Positions 23,506-33,570 of a DNA stretch of 64,000 nucleotides are shown piece after piece. Numbering within the stretch: position 1 is the stretch's first letter; every line of letters begins with the position of its first letter. The stretch comes from Massariosphaeria phaeospora (lineage: Eukaryota; Ascomycota; Dothideomycetes; Pleosporales): positions 209,771 through 273,770 of the forward strand of contig JAADJZ010000040.1 of the NCBI GenBank assembly GCA_011032825.1, in the 5' to 3' direction. The translations under genes and the position numbers were made by a program. The notes beneath the pieces were generated by a model that saw only the letters and a program-made list of their open reading frames with translations, was not told the origin of the DNA and did no database searches.

Positions 23506-24791
23506 AAGTTGCCTCGGAAAGGATAGCAATAACTCTTTTGTCACCACTTTTGGATTTTGCGGGAATCATCTCCTTTTGAACCGGTTTCTTTGTGGGCCAC
23601 GATTTCGGAAAAATTCAGGGTACAAATGGATGTATATAGGGTCGCAAACTATGGGTTTAGGTTGAAAATGAAAAATGCACGTCGCGATTGTCGCCTTCCC
23701 CACTGGGACAACTGCAGCAATTCTCAATCCTGGATGCGTTATCCAAAGCAAATGGCAATTCAGACTAGGTAGTTAGCCTGTACAACCAACCAACAGGGAC
23801 TTTCTCGTACGGGAGCACCTTTCTTCCAAACCCCAAGAGTGCATGTCACTCAATTATAAAAAGTGTGAGAACCAACAACCTCGTTTCAGCATCCCTCTAG
23901 CGCTGTTGGGCGGCAGCATCTACTACCGCTAATAATGCGCTTAGAAGAGTAGGAGTAGGTTGGTGGATAGTGTCACTACTTAGGGATACAACTGTGCCAT
24001 CGTTAGACGGCTGTGTTAGTCTTACATGCAGTGTCGGCTACTCCGAGGACAGGACCGCTGTTGGCTTCTAGCAATCAGGTGGCTTCCTACGCGGCTGTTG
24101 TGGCCATCGGCAGAGGCATCCGTACCGGAGAAGGCGCTAGGTAACAATCTCATGACTAGAATCTTGTTGGATGAGGGGCTCGGCACGAGGCACACATGAC
24201 GTACATAAGCGACCGTTGGGTGCGGATACCTGCGTTCGAGGAAGGTACGGGGGAACGGTATAGGCATCTAAGAATCATCTCGAGTTGCATTGCAGTGACC
24301 ATCCGGACGTGCCGCGAGTAGAGCAGCTTGTGTAGTCCTTTACGCAAGCATTAGTACATAATCAACGTATCATTCCCTTGACTAGGAGTTCCCCGAGGTC
24401 GATATAATGTCACGTGAGAGAAAGCGTAGGTACCTAGGTACCTATTAGGTGATCTAAGTGGGTCAGCGTTGTAGCTTTGACTTGCGGGGTGCTTATCTAC
24501 GACTACTTTAGGTAGCGCTCTCGTGCTACGAATCTTGACAACAGCATGTGTTCCAACGTGCTAGCTGGTAAGATTAGTCTGGTAAGCTTAGTGTGGTTGC
24601 ACCCGCGGCATCCCCAGATGCTTCTTATCGGGCGAGCTCGCAGCGCCGCATCGTGGACCATCTGCACCTAATCGCTTAGGTAAAACCTTAATTTCAATTC
24701 AACAAATATATCTCAGCACTCCTCCCACCACTCCTCGCACCACACTCCTCTCACCAGAATCGCTCTTTTCCTGTGTGGACCGCCTGCAACC
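23506..24791. other. Intergenic with a CCCGAGGTC-N9-TCACGTG motif
   Basis: About 1.3 kb upstream of the carboxylesterase. Frames here have no domain. At 24392-24416 the motif CCCGAGGTC, nine bases, then TCACGTG occurs; the same arrangement recurs at 31432-31456. A TACCTAGGTACCTA palindromic patch follows near 24430-24446. Confidence 0.5.
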
Positions 24792-26778
24792 ATGAAGCTG
24801 CTACTTCTCGCCGCACTTGCTGGGTCGGCCATTGCCGTCGCGCCCATGGCCCGCAAGGAGTCGTGCAACACTCAGTACAACGGTCTCCTACGCAACGGCA
24901 TCGAAATCTTCCAAGGAATTCCCTATGGCCAGGATACAGGCGGGCAAAACAGATTCAAGCCTCCGCGACCTTACAAGCCAGCGCAAGGCTCTATCATCGA
25001 GGCCACCAAGCCGGGTCCTGCATGCCCTCAGTCGCTGGGTCAATGGTTCCCCCCCATCACGCTCGGCAACATTACGGCCATTTCCGAGGACTGTTTGAGC
25101 TTGAACATTGCGCGACCTCCGATGGAGCTTGCAAAGTATTCTCTGCCGGTGATGGTATGGATTCATGGAGGTAAGTGAATCCCGTTATGCAGATTACACA
25201 TGAATGTTTGCTAACCGTCACTCCAGGCAGCTTCTGGGTCGGGTCAAATAACGAACCGACACATACGCCGGATGGTATGGTGCTTGAGTCCATGGAGAAT
25301 GGGTATCCGGTGATCCACGTGGCGATCAACTACCGCTTGGGATGTGAGTTGTTTTATGTGCCAGAGGGGTAATACAAGATACTGACGTGTCCTACAGTCT
25401 TCGGATTCGCACAGTCTGAAACGCTCAAGAAAGAGAAGAGTGAGAATGCTGGTCTCCGGGACCAGCGTCTTGCAATTGAGTGGGTTCGTGACAACATCGC
25501 CGATTTCGGCGGGGATCCAGAACGGATTACGATCTTTGGACAATCATCAGGAGGTATGTGTAGCGCCCTTCTTGACATCGTGTGTGTATGGACGATTTGG
25601 ACGTTCGATCTGTGCGGCGCTGGAGTTTATGCTGCACCGAGATTTTGGTGACGCAGGACATGAACATGCTAACGCTTTCTCTTTTAGGTCTGGCAGTCGG
25701 TATGCAACTCCTGGCATACGGAGGTACGAAGCCGCTCCCATATCAGCGAGGAATTTGCGAGAGCCAAGCACTCGAGCCAGGTATCACCGGAAATTTTAGC
25801 ATAGACGCCATGGCAAAGCTCATCGAACATATTGGCTGCAACGCAACAGTCCACTCACCCGAAGCGATTGCATGCCTCAGATCCAAGGACACACAGACGT
25901 TGTTTGACGCGTCCTTCGCCACCTACGTCGGTGACATCGCACACAATATCGGCGACATCTGGCTTCCGTCTGTGGACGGTGACTTCCTACCCGCAGCACC
26001 CAGCGAGCTCGTCGACCAAGGCCGTTTCGGAAACGCAACGTACATCTTCGGCTGGACAGACGGCGACGTCAACTTCTACACGAACGTCAGCATCGCGACC
26101 GCCGACGACACACGAGGCTTCATCCGAGACTACCTCCCCAAACTCGAGAATGCGGAACTCATAGCACTACTCGACCTCTATCCCGTGGGCGAATTCGCGC
26201 CGCCGCCCGGGACCAACCTCACCGCCGAGTTCTACCGCTCCGCCCGCATCTTCCGCGACGTGCTCATGGTGTGCGAGCCCATCTACCTCGCCGAAGCCAT
26301 GCACAAGAAAGGGATGAACACCTACTTCTACCACTTCAACCAGACGATCCTCGAGCCCATCATCGAGACCTTGTACAACGTCTCGCACATTGGCGTGATC
26401 CACTCGTCGGAATTCGCCTACATCTACAACAACCTCTCCATCTACAACGTCCCGGGCTACCCGTTCAACCCGTCCGAGTCAGACTACCAGCTCGCAAAGC
26501 GCGCGAGCAGCACGTGGAGCTATTTTGCGAGCTCCGGGAAGCCCAGCGCAGTTAGTGAGGGCCTCACGCTGCAGAACTGGAATCCGGGCTTCTGGCGAAA
26601 CGGGCAGGTTCAGCCGCCAAAGCCGGGCAATACGTATGTGTATGTTATTGGGGGGCCTGGCGAGGGCTTCTGGGCATTGGATGGCGAGGATAGCAACGAT
26701 GCGCTCGAGAGACAGCGGCTGAGGGAGCGGTGTGCGTGGATCAATAGCCCGGAGATCATTCGAAAGCTTCAGTATTGA
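24792..26778 (+). CDS. Secreted type-B carboxylesterase/lipase
   Basis: A serine hydrolase of the cholinesterase/carboxylesterase family acting outside the cell on carboxylic esters. Four exons, 24792-25170, 25227-25343, 25398-25553 and 25688-26778, give 580 residues. Signal peptide [17 protein letters not shown]. Seen: [23 protein letters not shown], the oxyanion region [21 protein letters not shown], the elbow FGQSSGG with nucleophile Ser about 215, and [11 protein letters not shown], where the His matches the catalytic-His position of the family. The place usually held by the DEG acid motif reads TDGDVNF, so the acid may be Asp or lie elsewhere. Multiple NxT/S sequons are present. The exon 3-4 join restores [17 protein letters not shown]. 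The family call is secure; the substrate is unknown. Confidence 0.93.
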
Positions 26779-27007
26779 GGGCTGCAGTATAGAGTGCGGA
26801 GGTGGTATATTTCGGAGGGAGATGGTTATTCGTTGATGCCTAGTTAGGTAGCATGATAAATGTCTGGTCCTTCACCGAAAACTGGTCAGTGGCTAAACTC
26901 TCAACTGCGATCGATTCATGTGGGTATCTTACTAGGTATGGTGTTGTCCATGGACTGCAGAAAATGGCACGCAGCATATTGGATCCTCTGCCATTAGTAG
27001 GCCTGCT

Positions 27008-27961
27008 CTACTTGTCTCCATCGTCGGCAGCGGACCCCTTATCTTCAACCGACGCATCATCCTGCTCAGTAACCTTCTCCCCATCCTCATCGTCATCCTC
27101 CTCAACCATGCCCAATATATACTCCCACTCGTCCCTGCTCACCCTACTAACACTCAGCCTCGAATTCGTCACCAACTGCATCCCCTCCAGCGCGCCGCCC
27201 TTCCCCGCCTCCCCCTTAATCCTCTTCAAACCCACCACAGCGCCGAACTTGCGCACAAACTCGACGCCGACACACCACCACTTCGGCGCCTCCCTCTCGC
27301 TCTTCGCATCGTAGTACGGATCCGCGGGCTCAAACGCCGTCTCGTCGACCTTCGCCTCCTCGGCCACGCGCAGTATGCCCGCGACGCCAGGCGGCTTGGC
27401 GTTGCTATGGTAGAAGAAGCCGAGGTCGCCGGCGCGCATGGCGCGCATGTTGTTGCGCGCTTGCGGGTTGCGCACGCCGGACCACGGCTCGGGGACGGTG
27501 CAGGCGGCGAGGTCGTCGATGGAGAAGGACACGTTGGTGCCGTTTTCGTAGCGCGGGAGGGGCTCGGCTTTGAGCAGCCAGTACGTTTGCTGTGCGCCGG
27601 CGGCGTCGCGGTTGGTGTCGGCGGGGGGTGCTGGCGCGTCGGGTTTGGACGTTGCGGCGGGCTTCGTGGGGTTGGCTTTCGGGTTGGCTTTTGGTTTGGC
27701 TGTTACCTTTGGCGCTTTCTTCGTTTTGGCTGGCTTTGCTATCTTCGCTTTCTTCGGCGGCGGAGAGGCCTGCTCGGCTTCATCCACGTCTTCCCCGTCG
27801 TCTATGTCCTCATTCTCGTCCTCGTCGCGGGCGCGTTTCCGACGCGTCGTCTTCCTGGCCTTGCGCTTCGGCGCCTCCGTTCCCGAGTGCGATGAGCTGT
27901 CGTCGGCATATTGAGGGGCTTTCGAAGCGGCCTGTCGCGCCGAGGATCTTGTGCCGGCCAT
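27008..27961 (-). CDS. EVE-domain protein, THYN1-like
   Basis: Single exon, 317 residues from the ATG at 27961 (MAGTRSSARQ); a longer frame begins with TTG and is not preferred. The N-terminal half is disordered and very basic, with a KRKARKTTRRKRAR nuclear-localisation type stretch, an acidic DEDENEDIDDGEDVDE run and Lys/Pro/Ala repeats. From about residue 145 the EVE (PUA-like) domain begins: YWLLKAEP, VSFSIDDLAA, WSGVRNPQARNNMRAM, GDLGFFYHSNAKPPGVAG, DPYYDAKS and WWCVGVEFV. The C-terminus is acidic. EVE domains bind modified bases in DNA or RNA; eukaryotic THYN1 is nuclear. The fungal protein probably reads a modified nucleotide, but the ligand is unknown. The domain call is confident. Confidence 0.9.
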   Translation of the reverse strand: MAGTRSSARQAASKAPQYADDSSSHSGTEAPKRKARKTTRRKRARDEDENEDIDDGEDVDEAEQASPPPKKAKIAKPAKTKKAPKVTAKPKANPKANPTKPAATSKPDAPAPPADTNRDAAGAQQTYWLLKAEPLPRYENGTNVSFSIDDLAACTVPEPWSGVRNPQARNNMRAMRAGDLGFFYHSNAKPPGVAGILRVAEEAKVDETAFEPADPYYDAKSEREAPKWWCVGVEFVRKFGAVVGLKRIKGEAGKGGALEGMQLVTNSRLSVSRVSRDEWEYILGMVEEDDDEDGEKVTEQDDASVEDKGSAADDGDK

Positions 27962-28445
27962 GGTTGCGGTGGTGGTTTGTCGTGATGCATGTGGGGCGCC
28001 TTTTGCGCGTGCGGAGGGTTGTGCCAAGGCTAGGATGTAGGTTAGTCAGCGCCCCGCTCTTTCCCGATGTTCCCCTCGGCGACAATCGACAATCATCAGA
28101 TCAACCTCCGCAAACCATCGTAATGATTGTTAGGCAAGCTCAATTGTCAGTTTGACATGCAACACGCATCAGATCAAATCTCCTGCCATGATGTATACCA
28201 TAATCGCCGGTCATAGTCAACTCGCCAACACGCAAAAACACTCCACAAACTTCAGGTAATTGAACTGCCTGTAGTTATCCTTATTTTCACATACATCCGC
28301 TTGTTATGCTCATTGGTCTAATTTTTTGTTACTTCAACTTCTTTTTCTATATGATTACTCAATTTATTCTTCTATATGACCCATCTGATCATATCAACCT
28401 TGTTCCTCCAGAACCGGACTCTTCCAGGACCAAACTCACTCAGGT
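27962..28445. other. Intergenic, no gene seen
   Basis: A 484-bp spacer between the EVE gene start and the stop of the orphan gene; AT-richer than its surroundings, with no supported frame. Confidence 0.5.
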
Positions 28446-30512
28446 TTACGGATACTTCGACAATGTTTTTATCAGGGCATCGGCCTTGTCCCTATTCTGC
28501 CGAGTGAGATCAGCGGCTCTAGCGTGAGTGTTGATCCGAATTTGCATCAGCCGTATCCGTTCCGTGAACAGATTCGCATCGTCCAAGTTCTCCTCCGCAG
28601 CTGCTTTCCGAAGACCCATCCAATATGATTGTTCAAGCGTCTGACACTCTTTAACAAAATTGGTATGATCCTTGAGTGCTTCGACGGAGCCTCCGCGTTG
28701 CTCCTTCGCCCGGAGCAGCCGCATCTTCTTTTCCTCGTACGCCTGGAGGAACTCGCGGTCGGAAGCTTCCTTCATAGCTGCCACATCCACCGTGACCATA
28801 TCTTCGTCTATGGTCTCTAGAGTCACCACAGGCATACCCATGCGTTGGGCCGCCTCTAGGGTCATGCCGGCCGCTGCTTTAGTGGAACGCGTCGGTCGGC
28901 GCGTCCCTCCACCGCGAGTTGGGCGCATTCCTCGGCCACGAGTAGGTGCGACGGCTGGGATTTGATCCTCAGAATCATCTGAGCTCTCCAATTCATCTTC
29001 GGGTTCATTGTCTGGAATCGGGATTTCCTCCGCCTCTGGCTGGTCAGAAGCATCAGAGGCTTTGGCTTTACCCTTACCCTTGGACAACTGCTTAGGACTT
29101 AGAGATGGTTCCTCGTCTTCCCACTCTGTCTCGTCAATTACTCGATTCTGGTCTTCGGGAAGCTCGTCAATGAGGCTTTTCGTTGTCTTCTGGCGCTTTG
29201 ACTGGGGCCGACTTCCGCTAGTCTCGTCAGCGGTGTCAGGCTTGGGTGAATGGGGAGAGCGAACCCGCTTCGTTGACTTCTGTACCACACGGGAAACCCT
29301 ATTGCCCCGTTTGGCGAACGCCGGTTCAGACGTTAGTCCTGCAGCCGTGCTGACAGACGGGCCAGCAGGAGCGTGCTCTGCCTCCCATAGATCATTGATC
29401 AGATGCTTCATGCGCCGATTGCATATCGTGCGCAGAGTCATTCGGAAAGTCTTATTGACCGGGATAGGCGGAGCTGGTAGACCGAACCCCGGATCAGCAG
29501 CGGCGAGAAGCATGAAATACTTCACGATAATGTCGACTTCCCGGGTGCTGGTCGTGCTTTGGAATTGCGGCACGTTCTCCATGTACGGGATGATGGCGGT
29601 AACCCACTCGTCCGTGCGCATACGTATGTCCACGTTCCCCTTCCATACCTCGTAGAAGACACGTGGGGTGGTGGCGTGAGGCATGATAAACGCCCAAATG
29701 CTATACACGCCGGTGTTCTTCGGACCCGGCTCGACGGGAGCCGTGCCGGTTAGGATGCCCATCGACTGCCAGTATGGCGAGTCTTTGGCGGTCATGAACA
29801 CCAGATCTTCTAGACGCCCCAGAGCGGTCAGCTTTTCGTCGCCAATCAACTCTCGAATCTCTGCGAGATCGTTGAGAAGTGTAGATTCAGGCTCTTCGGC
29901 ATTTGGGACATCAGCAGCGATCTCAATTTCTGGTTGAACGGGATCAGGAGCTTCACCGGACATATCTGCGGCCTTTTCGTCCTCTGCAATCTGAGCGACG
30001 TCGTCGCTAGTCAGGAGAGGGGGTGCGGCAGCAGTTTCTGCCATCACCGTATCTTCCTCGAGATTGAGCGTGTTCACAGCTTGTGTGATTTCTGTATCAT
30101 GAACGCCGTCCTCGGGGACCGTTCCTTCCTCAGTTGTTTCCCAGACATCACTCAAATCCTTGACTGTCGGAGTTAGAGTTAGAGTCCCGGTTTCACCCAT
30201 CACCACATCTTCCTGACTCATGGCAAGGAGCGCATTGGATGCCTGTGCCATGTCAGCGTCGTGGACGATGTTCTCTGCCATCATCACATCCTCCTGACTC
30301 ATGGCAAGGAGCGCGTTCGAAGCCTGTACCATCTCTGCATCCGCTTGAGCTTGTTCGGTGCCGATGAAGTGTTCGTTGGTCGGAGCTGGAGTCTCGACGT
30401 TCATTGAAGCAGGGGCAGTGTATAGAACCATTTGGAGATTGTTGTTGATCGCCGAATTCATTGGCTCGTTCTCTTGTTGATTGGTCATGTGCTGTTCGTC
30501 GCGAGAGTCCAT
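28446..30512 (-). CDS. Orphan 688-residue protein, disordered with coiled-coil end
   Basis: One uninterrupted frame from the ATG at 30512 (MDSRDEQHMTNQ) to TAA. I recognise no family. Layout: an acidic N-terminus with a direct repeat of 27 residues (ASNALLAMSQEDV twice, residues about 65-110); a globular, Trp/Pro-containing block about residues 205-390 (WQSMGILTGTAPVEPG, YSIWAFIMP, VFYEVWKGN); a basic disordered region with SKRQKTTK; an acidic PEAEEIPIPDNEPEDELESS patch; an Arg/Gly-rich RGRGMRPTRGGGTRRPTR segment; and a helical, charged C-terminus of about 110 residues that looks coiled-coil. The basic and RG-rich parts suggest nucleic-acid or nuclear contacts, but that is inference. Absence of stops over 2 kb and a promoter-like TATA region support a real gene. 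Confidence 0.75.
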   Translation of the reverse strand: MDSRDEQHMTNQQENEPMNSAINNNLQMVLYTAPASMNVETPAPTNEHFIGTEQAQADAEMVQASNALLAMSQEDVMMAENIVHDADMAQASNALLAMSQEDVVMGETGTLTLTPTVKDLSDVWETTEEGTVPEDGVHDTEITQAVNTLNLEEDTVMAETAAAPPLLTSDDVAQIAEDEKAADMSGEAPDPVQPEIEIAADVPNAEEPESTLLNDLAEIRELIGDEKLTALGRLEDLVFMTAKDSPYWQSMGILTGTAPVEPGPKNTGVYSIWAFIMPHATTPRVFYEVWKGNVDIRMRTDEWVTAIIPYMENVPQFQSTTSTREVDIIVKYFMLLAAADPGFGLPAPPIPVNKTFRMTLRTICNRRMKHLINDLWEAEHAPAGPSVSTAAGLTSEPAFAKRGNRVSRVVQKSTKRVRSPHSPKPDTADETSGSRPQSKRQKTTKSLIDELPEDQNRVIDETEWEDEEPSLSPKQLSKGKGKAKASDASDQPEAEEIPIPDNEPEDELESSDDSEDQIPAVAPTRGRGMRPTRGGGTRRPTRSTKAAAGMTLEAAQRMGMPVVTLETIDEDMVTVDVAAMKEASDREFLQAYEEKKMRLLRAKEQRGGSVEALKDHTNFVKECQTLEQSYWMGLRKAAAEENLDDANLFTERIRLMQIRINTHARAADLTRQNRDKADALIKTLSKYP
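30212..30373 (-). repeat. 81-bp tandem coding repeat in the orphan gene
   Basis: The string CCTGACTCATGGCAAGGAGC occurs at 30212 and again at 30293, a period of 81 bp or exactly 27 codons. Both copies remain in frame, so the repeat expands the protein without breaking it. Confidence 0.75.
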
Positions 30513-30648
30513 TTTCTTTTGCAGTAGTGAGTAGTAAATACTAGTACTGGTCTGAAGAGATGGTAAGATGTCGAATAAGGGTGAGAAGATGGTAGTGGAA
30601 GGAGGGGTGTGTGTAATGAGAAGCTCTTCTGGAAGATTTATAAAAGAG

Positions 30649-30657
30649 TTTATATAA
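30649..30657 (-). promoter_or_regulatory. TATA-like element for the orphan gene
   Basis: The minus strand reads TATATAAAC about 140 bp upstream of the ATG at 30512, with a second TTTATAAAT a few bases nearer to the gene. Confidence 0.45.
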
Positions 30658-31572
30658 GACTTGGAGGGACTTGAGAAGAGTTTGGGCGACAGCCATTGTG
30701 GATACTCAGTGCGTTACTATTTTCCATGTTGTTTTGTTCTTTCACAAGGCTATATGAGAGTCCAAGGATGCCAGCAAGCTGGATGCGACCGGTTCAGAAG
30801 ATATGTAGTTTCACCATGTGTCCACTGCGAGAGAAAGGCAATGGCGCAGAGAAGCTACATTGTTTTAGTTTTGTACACCACATTGTTAATCAAAGTCCAT
30901 TCGGCAATACTGATCTAGATGTTAGGACGGATAACACCAATCGACATGGGCATAAGAACGCATTGTGCACATTAATGGCGTCTGTCAGGCCAGCATCTCG
31001 TTTTTCCGCCATAGGTTTCATATCAAGTTACCTAAGTCGCACAGCTAGCTATTGAAAAGATACGTTCAGAAAGACAGAGCGAAATAGTGTATGCAAGAGC
31101 AACTTGATCATCAATACTAGTCTAGTACAAGATTGCTTAGAAGCAAGCTGCTGGCCCATAAAGACCATCCAGCCCCATATACGCACCGTGCCCTTCCGAA
31201 CTGGGATGATACAGCTGAATCTATGAATCATTGGCAGTATGTTCTTTTGAAGACTAAGGATAATCTCTATGGATTGGGCTGTATGCGTATCGATTGAGCG
31301 TAGGAATGATGAGGTTTAGAAGAGGTTCCTAAGGTTTAGAGTACATTAGAACAGCACATTTACTTGTTTAAGAAAAGTTAACCTGAATGAAGATAGACCT
31401 TGGCAAATGAAAACTCAAACGACGAGAGCTTCCCGAGGTCAGTATACGATCACGTGGATGTGGTGACATCTTGCACGTGATGGACCTGCGGCCCGCTGGA
31501 GCTGGACAAACGCCGGGGATTACATTTCGGCATAACCGATATAGCCATCATGTAATTTATCATTTCAGTAGC
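30658..31572. other. Intergenic with second CCCGAGGTC-N9-TCACGTG motif
   Basis: About 0.9 kb between the orphan gene and the second FAD monooxygenase. No domain-bearing frame. The bipartite motif found upstream of the carboxylesterase is repeated here at 31432-31456 with the same nine-base spacing. Confidence 0.5.
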
Positions 31573-32856
31573 TTAGAGGCGGGGCTTCTCACCCTTCAAG
31601 GCCGCAATGACATCCGGATATCTCTCATAGCAATCCTTCTCTGCGTCGAAATTCAGCAGCCAAGACTCCCGTGTCAAATGAACTGCCTCCGGGTTTTCTT
31701 TTATCGCATCCCAGTTTGCCTTGTGCCATTTCTCTCGCGTTTTGACACCAGTCGCCTGCGCCTTGTGGACGCGCTCGTACCGCAACTTCTCGTACGCATT
31801 CACACCGAGTGGGACATTTCGCTTTCCGGCTAGCTCCAGACACGCGGCCAGCACAACACCATCTTCAATTGACTGACTCGCTCCCTGGATGGACGTTGGT
31901 AAAAACGGATGCGCCGCGTCGCCGATGAGTGCGATTCTGGACTTCGGGGATATGAAGGTTGGTAGCGGATCGCGGAAGACGAGCTTATGGTCGATGAGCC
32001 GAGCATCTTTTGGTGTTGAGCGCACGATCTCTTGCACGACGGGTGCCCAGCCCTCCACATATTTCAGACAATCCTCCACTTTGCCGGGGAATTGCCAGTT
32101 CTCTTCAATGTTGCCATCGTCGACATGCGTAAATACCCAGTTGAACTCTTTGCCGTCTTTCAGCGAGGACACGAGAAAGTGCAGATCTGGTCCGACCCAG
32201 CCGGAATGTGTGTCGCCGTTGACGACCAAGTGCTTCAGCTTCTCGTTTTTAGCGATTGCGTCGCCCGAAAACCAAGCTCGATACACGGCATACCCTGAGC
32301 TCTTTGGCTTGTCGTCGAATCCGAGAACGATCTTGCGCCCGCGAGATCGCACACCTTCTGCTGCAATGACCACGTCTGCTACCATCTTCTCTCCATTCAC
32401 TATGACACCCGCCTTGTCATTGTCCTCGTAGTAGTCGGTGATGCGCTGCCCGAACCGCATATCGATTCCCCAGTCTTTCGCATGCTGATATATGATGCGG
32501 TACAAGTCTCCCCGATGTCCATTGATCCTATGGCCCCACTTCTTCTCGCCCGCAAAACTTTGTCGGGTCACAAACTCTCCCTTCCAGTGATACAAGTCGA
32601 GCCAAGTGGTCTTGCGAGCGACCTTGAGCATGGCCTCGATGACGCCGGGCCACCGCTCGAAGTTCTTTGCGCCATTGGGATCGAAGGAGATGATGTCGCC
32701 GAACTTCGCTATCTCATCAACATCTGGGGCCTTTTCGAGGAGTGTGACGTTATGCCCTTTTCGGTCGCATTCGATGGCTGCAGAGACGCCTGCAAAGCCG
32801 GCACCGACGATAATGACATCGACGCCTGAGGGCGCACTGCGAGGAAACGATGCCAT
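31573..32856 (-). CDS. FAD-dependent monooxygenase, second copy
   Basis: Single-exon class A flavoprotein monooxygenase, 427 residues from the ATG at 32856 (MASFPRSAPSGVDV). The frame extends to 33009 but only with a GTG start, so I reject the extension. Seen: the Rossmann motif VIIVGAGFAGVSAA with acidic strand end TLLEKAP, GHRGDLYRIIYQ, the DG-position segment VVIAAEGVRSRGR, in which Glu replaces the usual Asp, and the GD motif IALIGDAAHPFLPTSIQGASQSIEDG. It likely hydroxylates an aromatic substrate with NAD(P)H and O2. It is not a recent duplicate of the 9.8-kb monooxygenase: the sequences differ widely and the intron is absent. The substrate is unknown. Confidence 0.9.
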   Translation of the reverse strand: MASFPRSAPSGVDVIIVGAGFAGVSAAIECDRKGHNVTLLEKAPDVDEIAKFGDIISFDPNGAKNFERWPGVIEAMLKVARKTTWLDLYHWKGEFVTRQSFAGEKKWGHRINGHRGDLYRIIYQHAKDWGIDMRFGQRITDYYEDNDKAGVIVNGEKMVADVVIAAEGVRSRGRKIVLGFDDKPKSSGYAVYRAWFSGDAIAKNEKLKHLVVNGDTHSGWVGPDLHFLVSSLKDGKEFNWVFTHVDDGNIEENWQFPGKVEDCLKYVEGWAPVVQEIVRSTPKDARLIDHKLVFRDPLPTFISPKSRIALIGDAAHPFLPTSIQGASQSIEDGVVLAACLELAGKRNVPLGVNAYEKLRYERVHKAQATGVKTREKWHKANWDAIKENPEAVHLTRESWLLNFDAEKDCYERYPDVIAALKGEKPRL

Positions 32857-33295
32857 GTAGTTGTCTCTCGGCTCTTTCTGATGCTTTTCGTGAAGACGTT
32901 TCGTGAGTTGGCGGATGGATGCGGCGTAGCAAGATCCTCGTAATGTGGGGGTGGGTCGGTAAGATGCTTGTGTAACGGTAGTTAATCCTCCAGATATTGC
33001 CCCACACACGAGGTCCCGGCAGACTTATTCAGCCCATTTACGATCATTATTATGGTACTTGGTGCGTTTACTGGATTGAAGAATCAGATTTCTCCTGCCG
33101 TCGCGAAAGTTGACGGGAACCATCCTGGACTCCAAATCTTGGGTGAAGACGCCAGGATATCTTGACGGCATCACTCCTCAAAGCAGTAGAACATGCAAGT
33201 GAACTGACCTAGGGAAAAGTATCTGCACTTGGCTAGAAATATCGAACCTGCAGATACCGCTATACCCCGCGTTTTGTGTCTCTGGACGATCATGC
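32857..33295. other. Intergenic, promoter side of the second monooxygenase
   Basis: Spacer from the monooxygenase start to the foldback element. No gene or RNA recognised. Confidence 0.5.
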
Positions 33296-33297
33296 TA

Positions 33298-33568
33298 CCG
33301 CATAATCTGGGACTCAAGAGCAGACCTAGGCTCAATAGGGCAGTTTGGTCGTATTGGTGGGTGAATGTACCCGCCAATTAAATAGCTAGGATTTCAGCTG
33401 TACGGCTACTAAGTGCCAAGGCTAGTTATTTTCAGCCTCTCTATTGTGGCTGAGGTGGCTAAGGAGAGGGCAGACATAAGCTATCTAATTGGCGGGTACA
33501 TTCACCCACCAATACGACCAAACTGCCCTATTGAGCCTAGGTCTGCTCTTGAGTCCCAGATTATGCGG
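33298..33568. mobile_element. MITE-like foldback element with 90-bp TIRs and TA flanks
   Basis: A 271-bp element whose two ends are inverted copies of each other. The arms, including flanking TA, are 33296-33387 and 33479-33570: 92 bp each with a single mismatch. They start and end CCGCATAATCTGGG / CCCAGATTATGCGG and are separated by a 91-bp centre with no coding capacity. The dinucleotide TA sits at both outer borders, as expected for target-site duplication by Tc1/mariner/pogo-type transposases. A non-autonomous element mobilised by such a transposase fits best. The near-perfect arms argue for recent movement and against RIP at this locus. The family is not recognised. It lies between the monooxygenase and the thioesterase-like gene. 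Confidence 0.8.
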
Positions 33569-33570
33569 TA

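Noticed and set aside
27407..28155. Long plus-strand frames opposite the EVE-domain gene
   Set aside because: Gly/Val/Phe-rich complements of the Lys/Ala/Pro-rich EVE N-terminus; the minus strand has the domain.
29008..29655. 215-codon plus-strand frame antisense to the orphan gene
   Set aside because: No domain, and the opposite strand is open over 2 kb with sensible composition; treated as a shadow.
32857..33009. 51-codon N-terminal extension of the second FAD monooxygenase
   Set aside because: It begins with GTG and adds sequence before the Rossmann motif not expected in the family; the ATG at 32856 is adequate.
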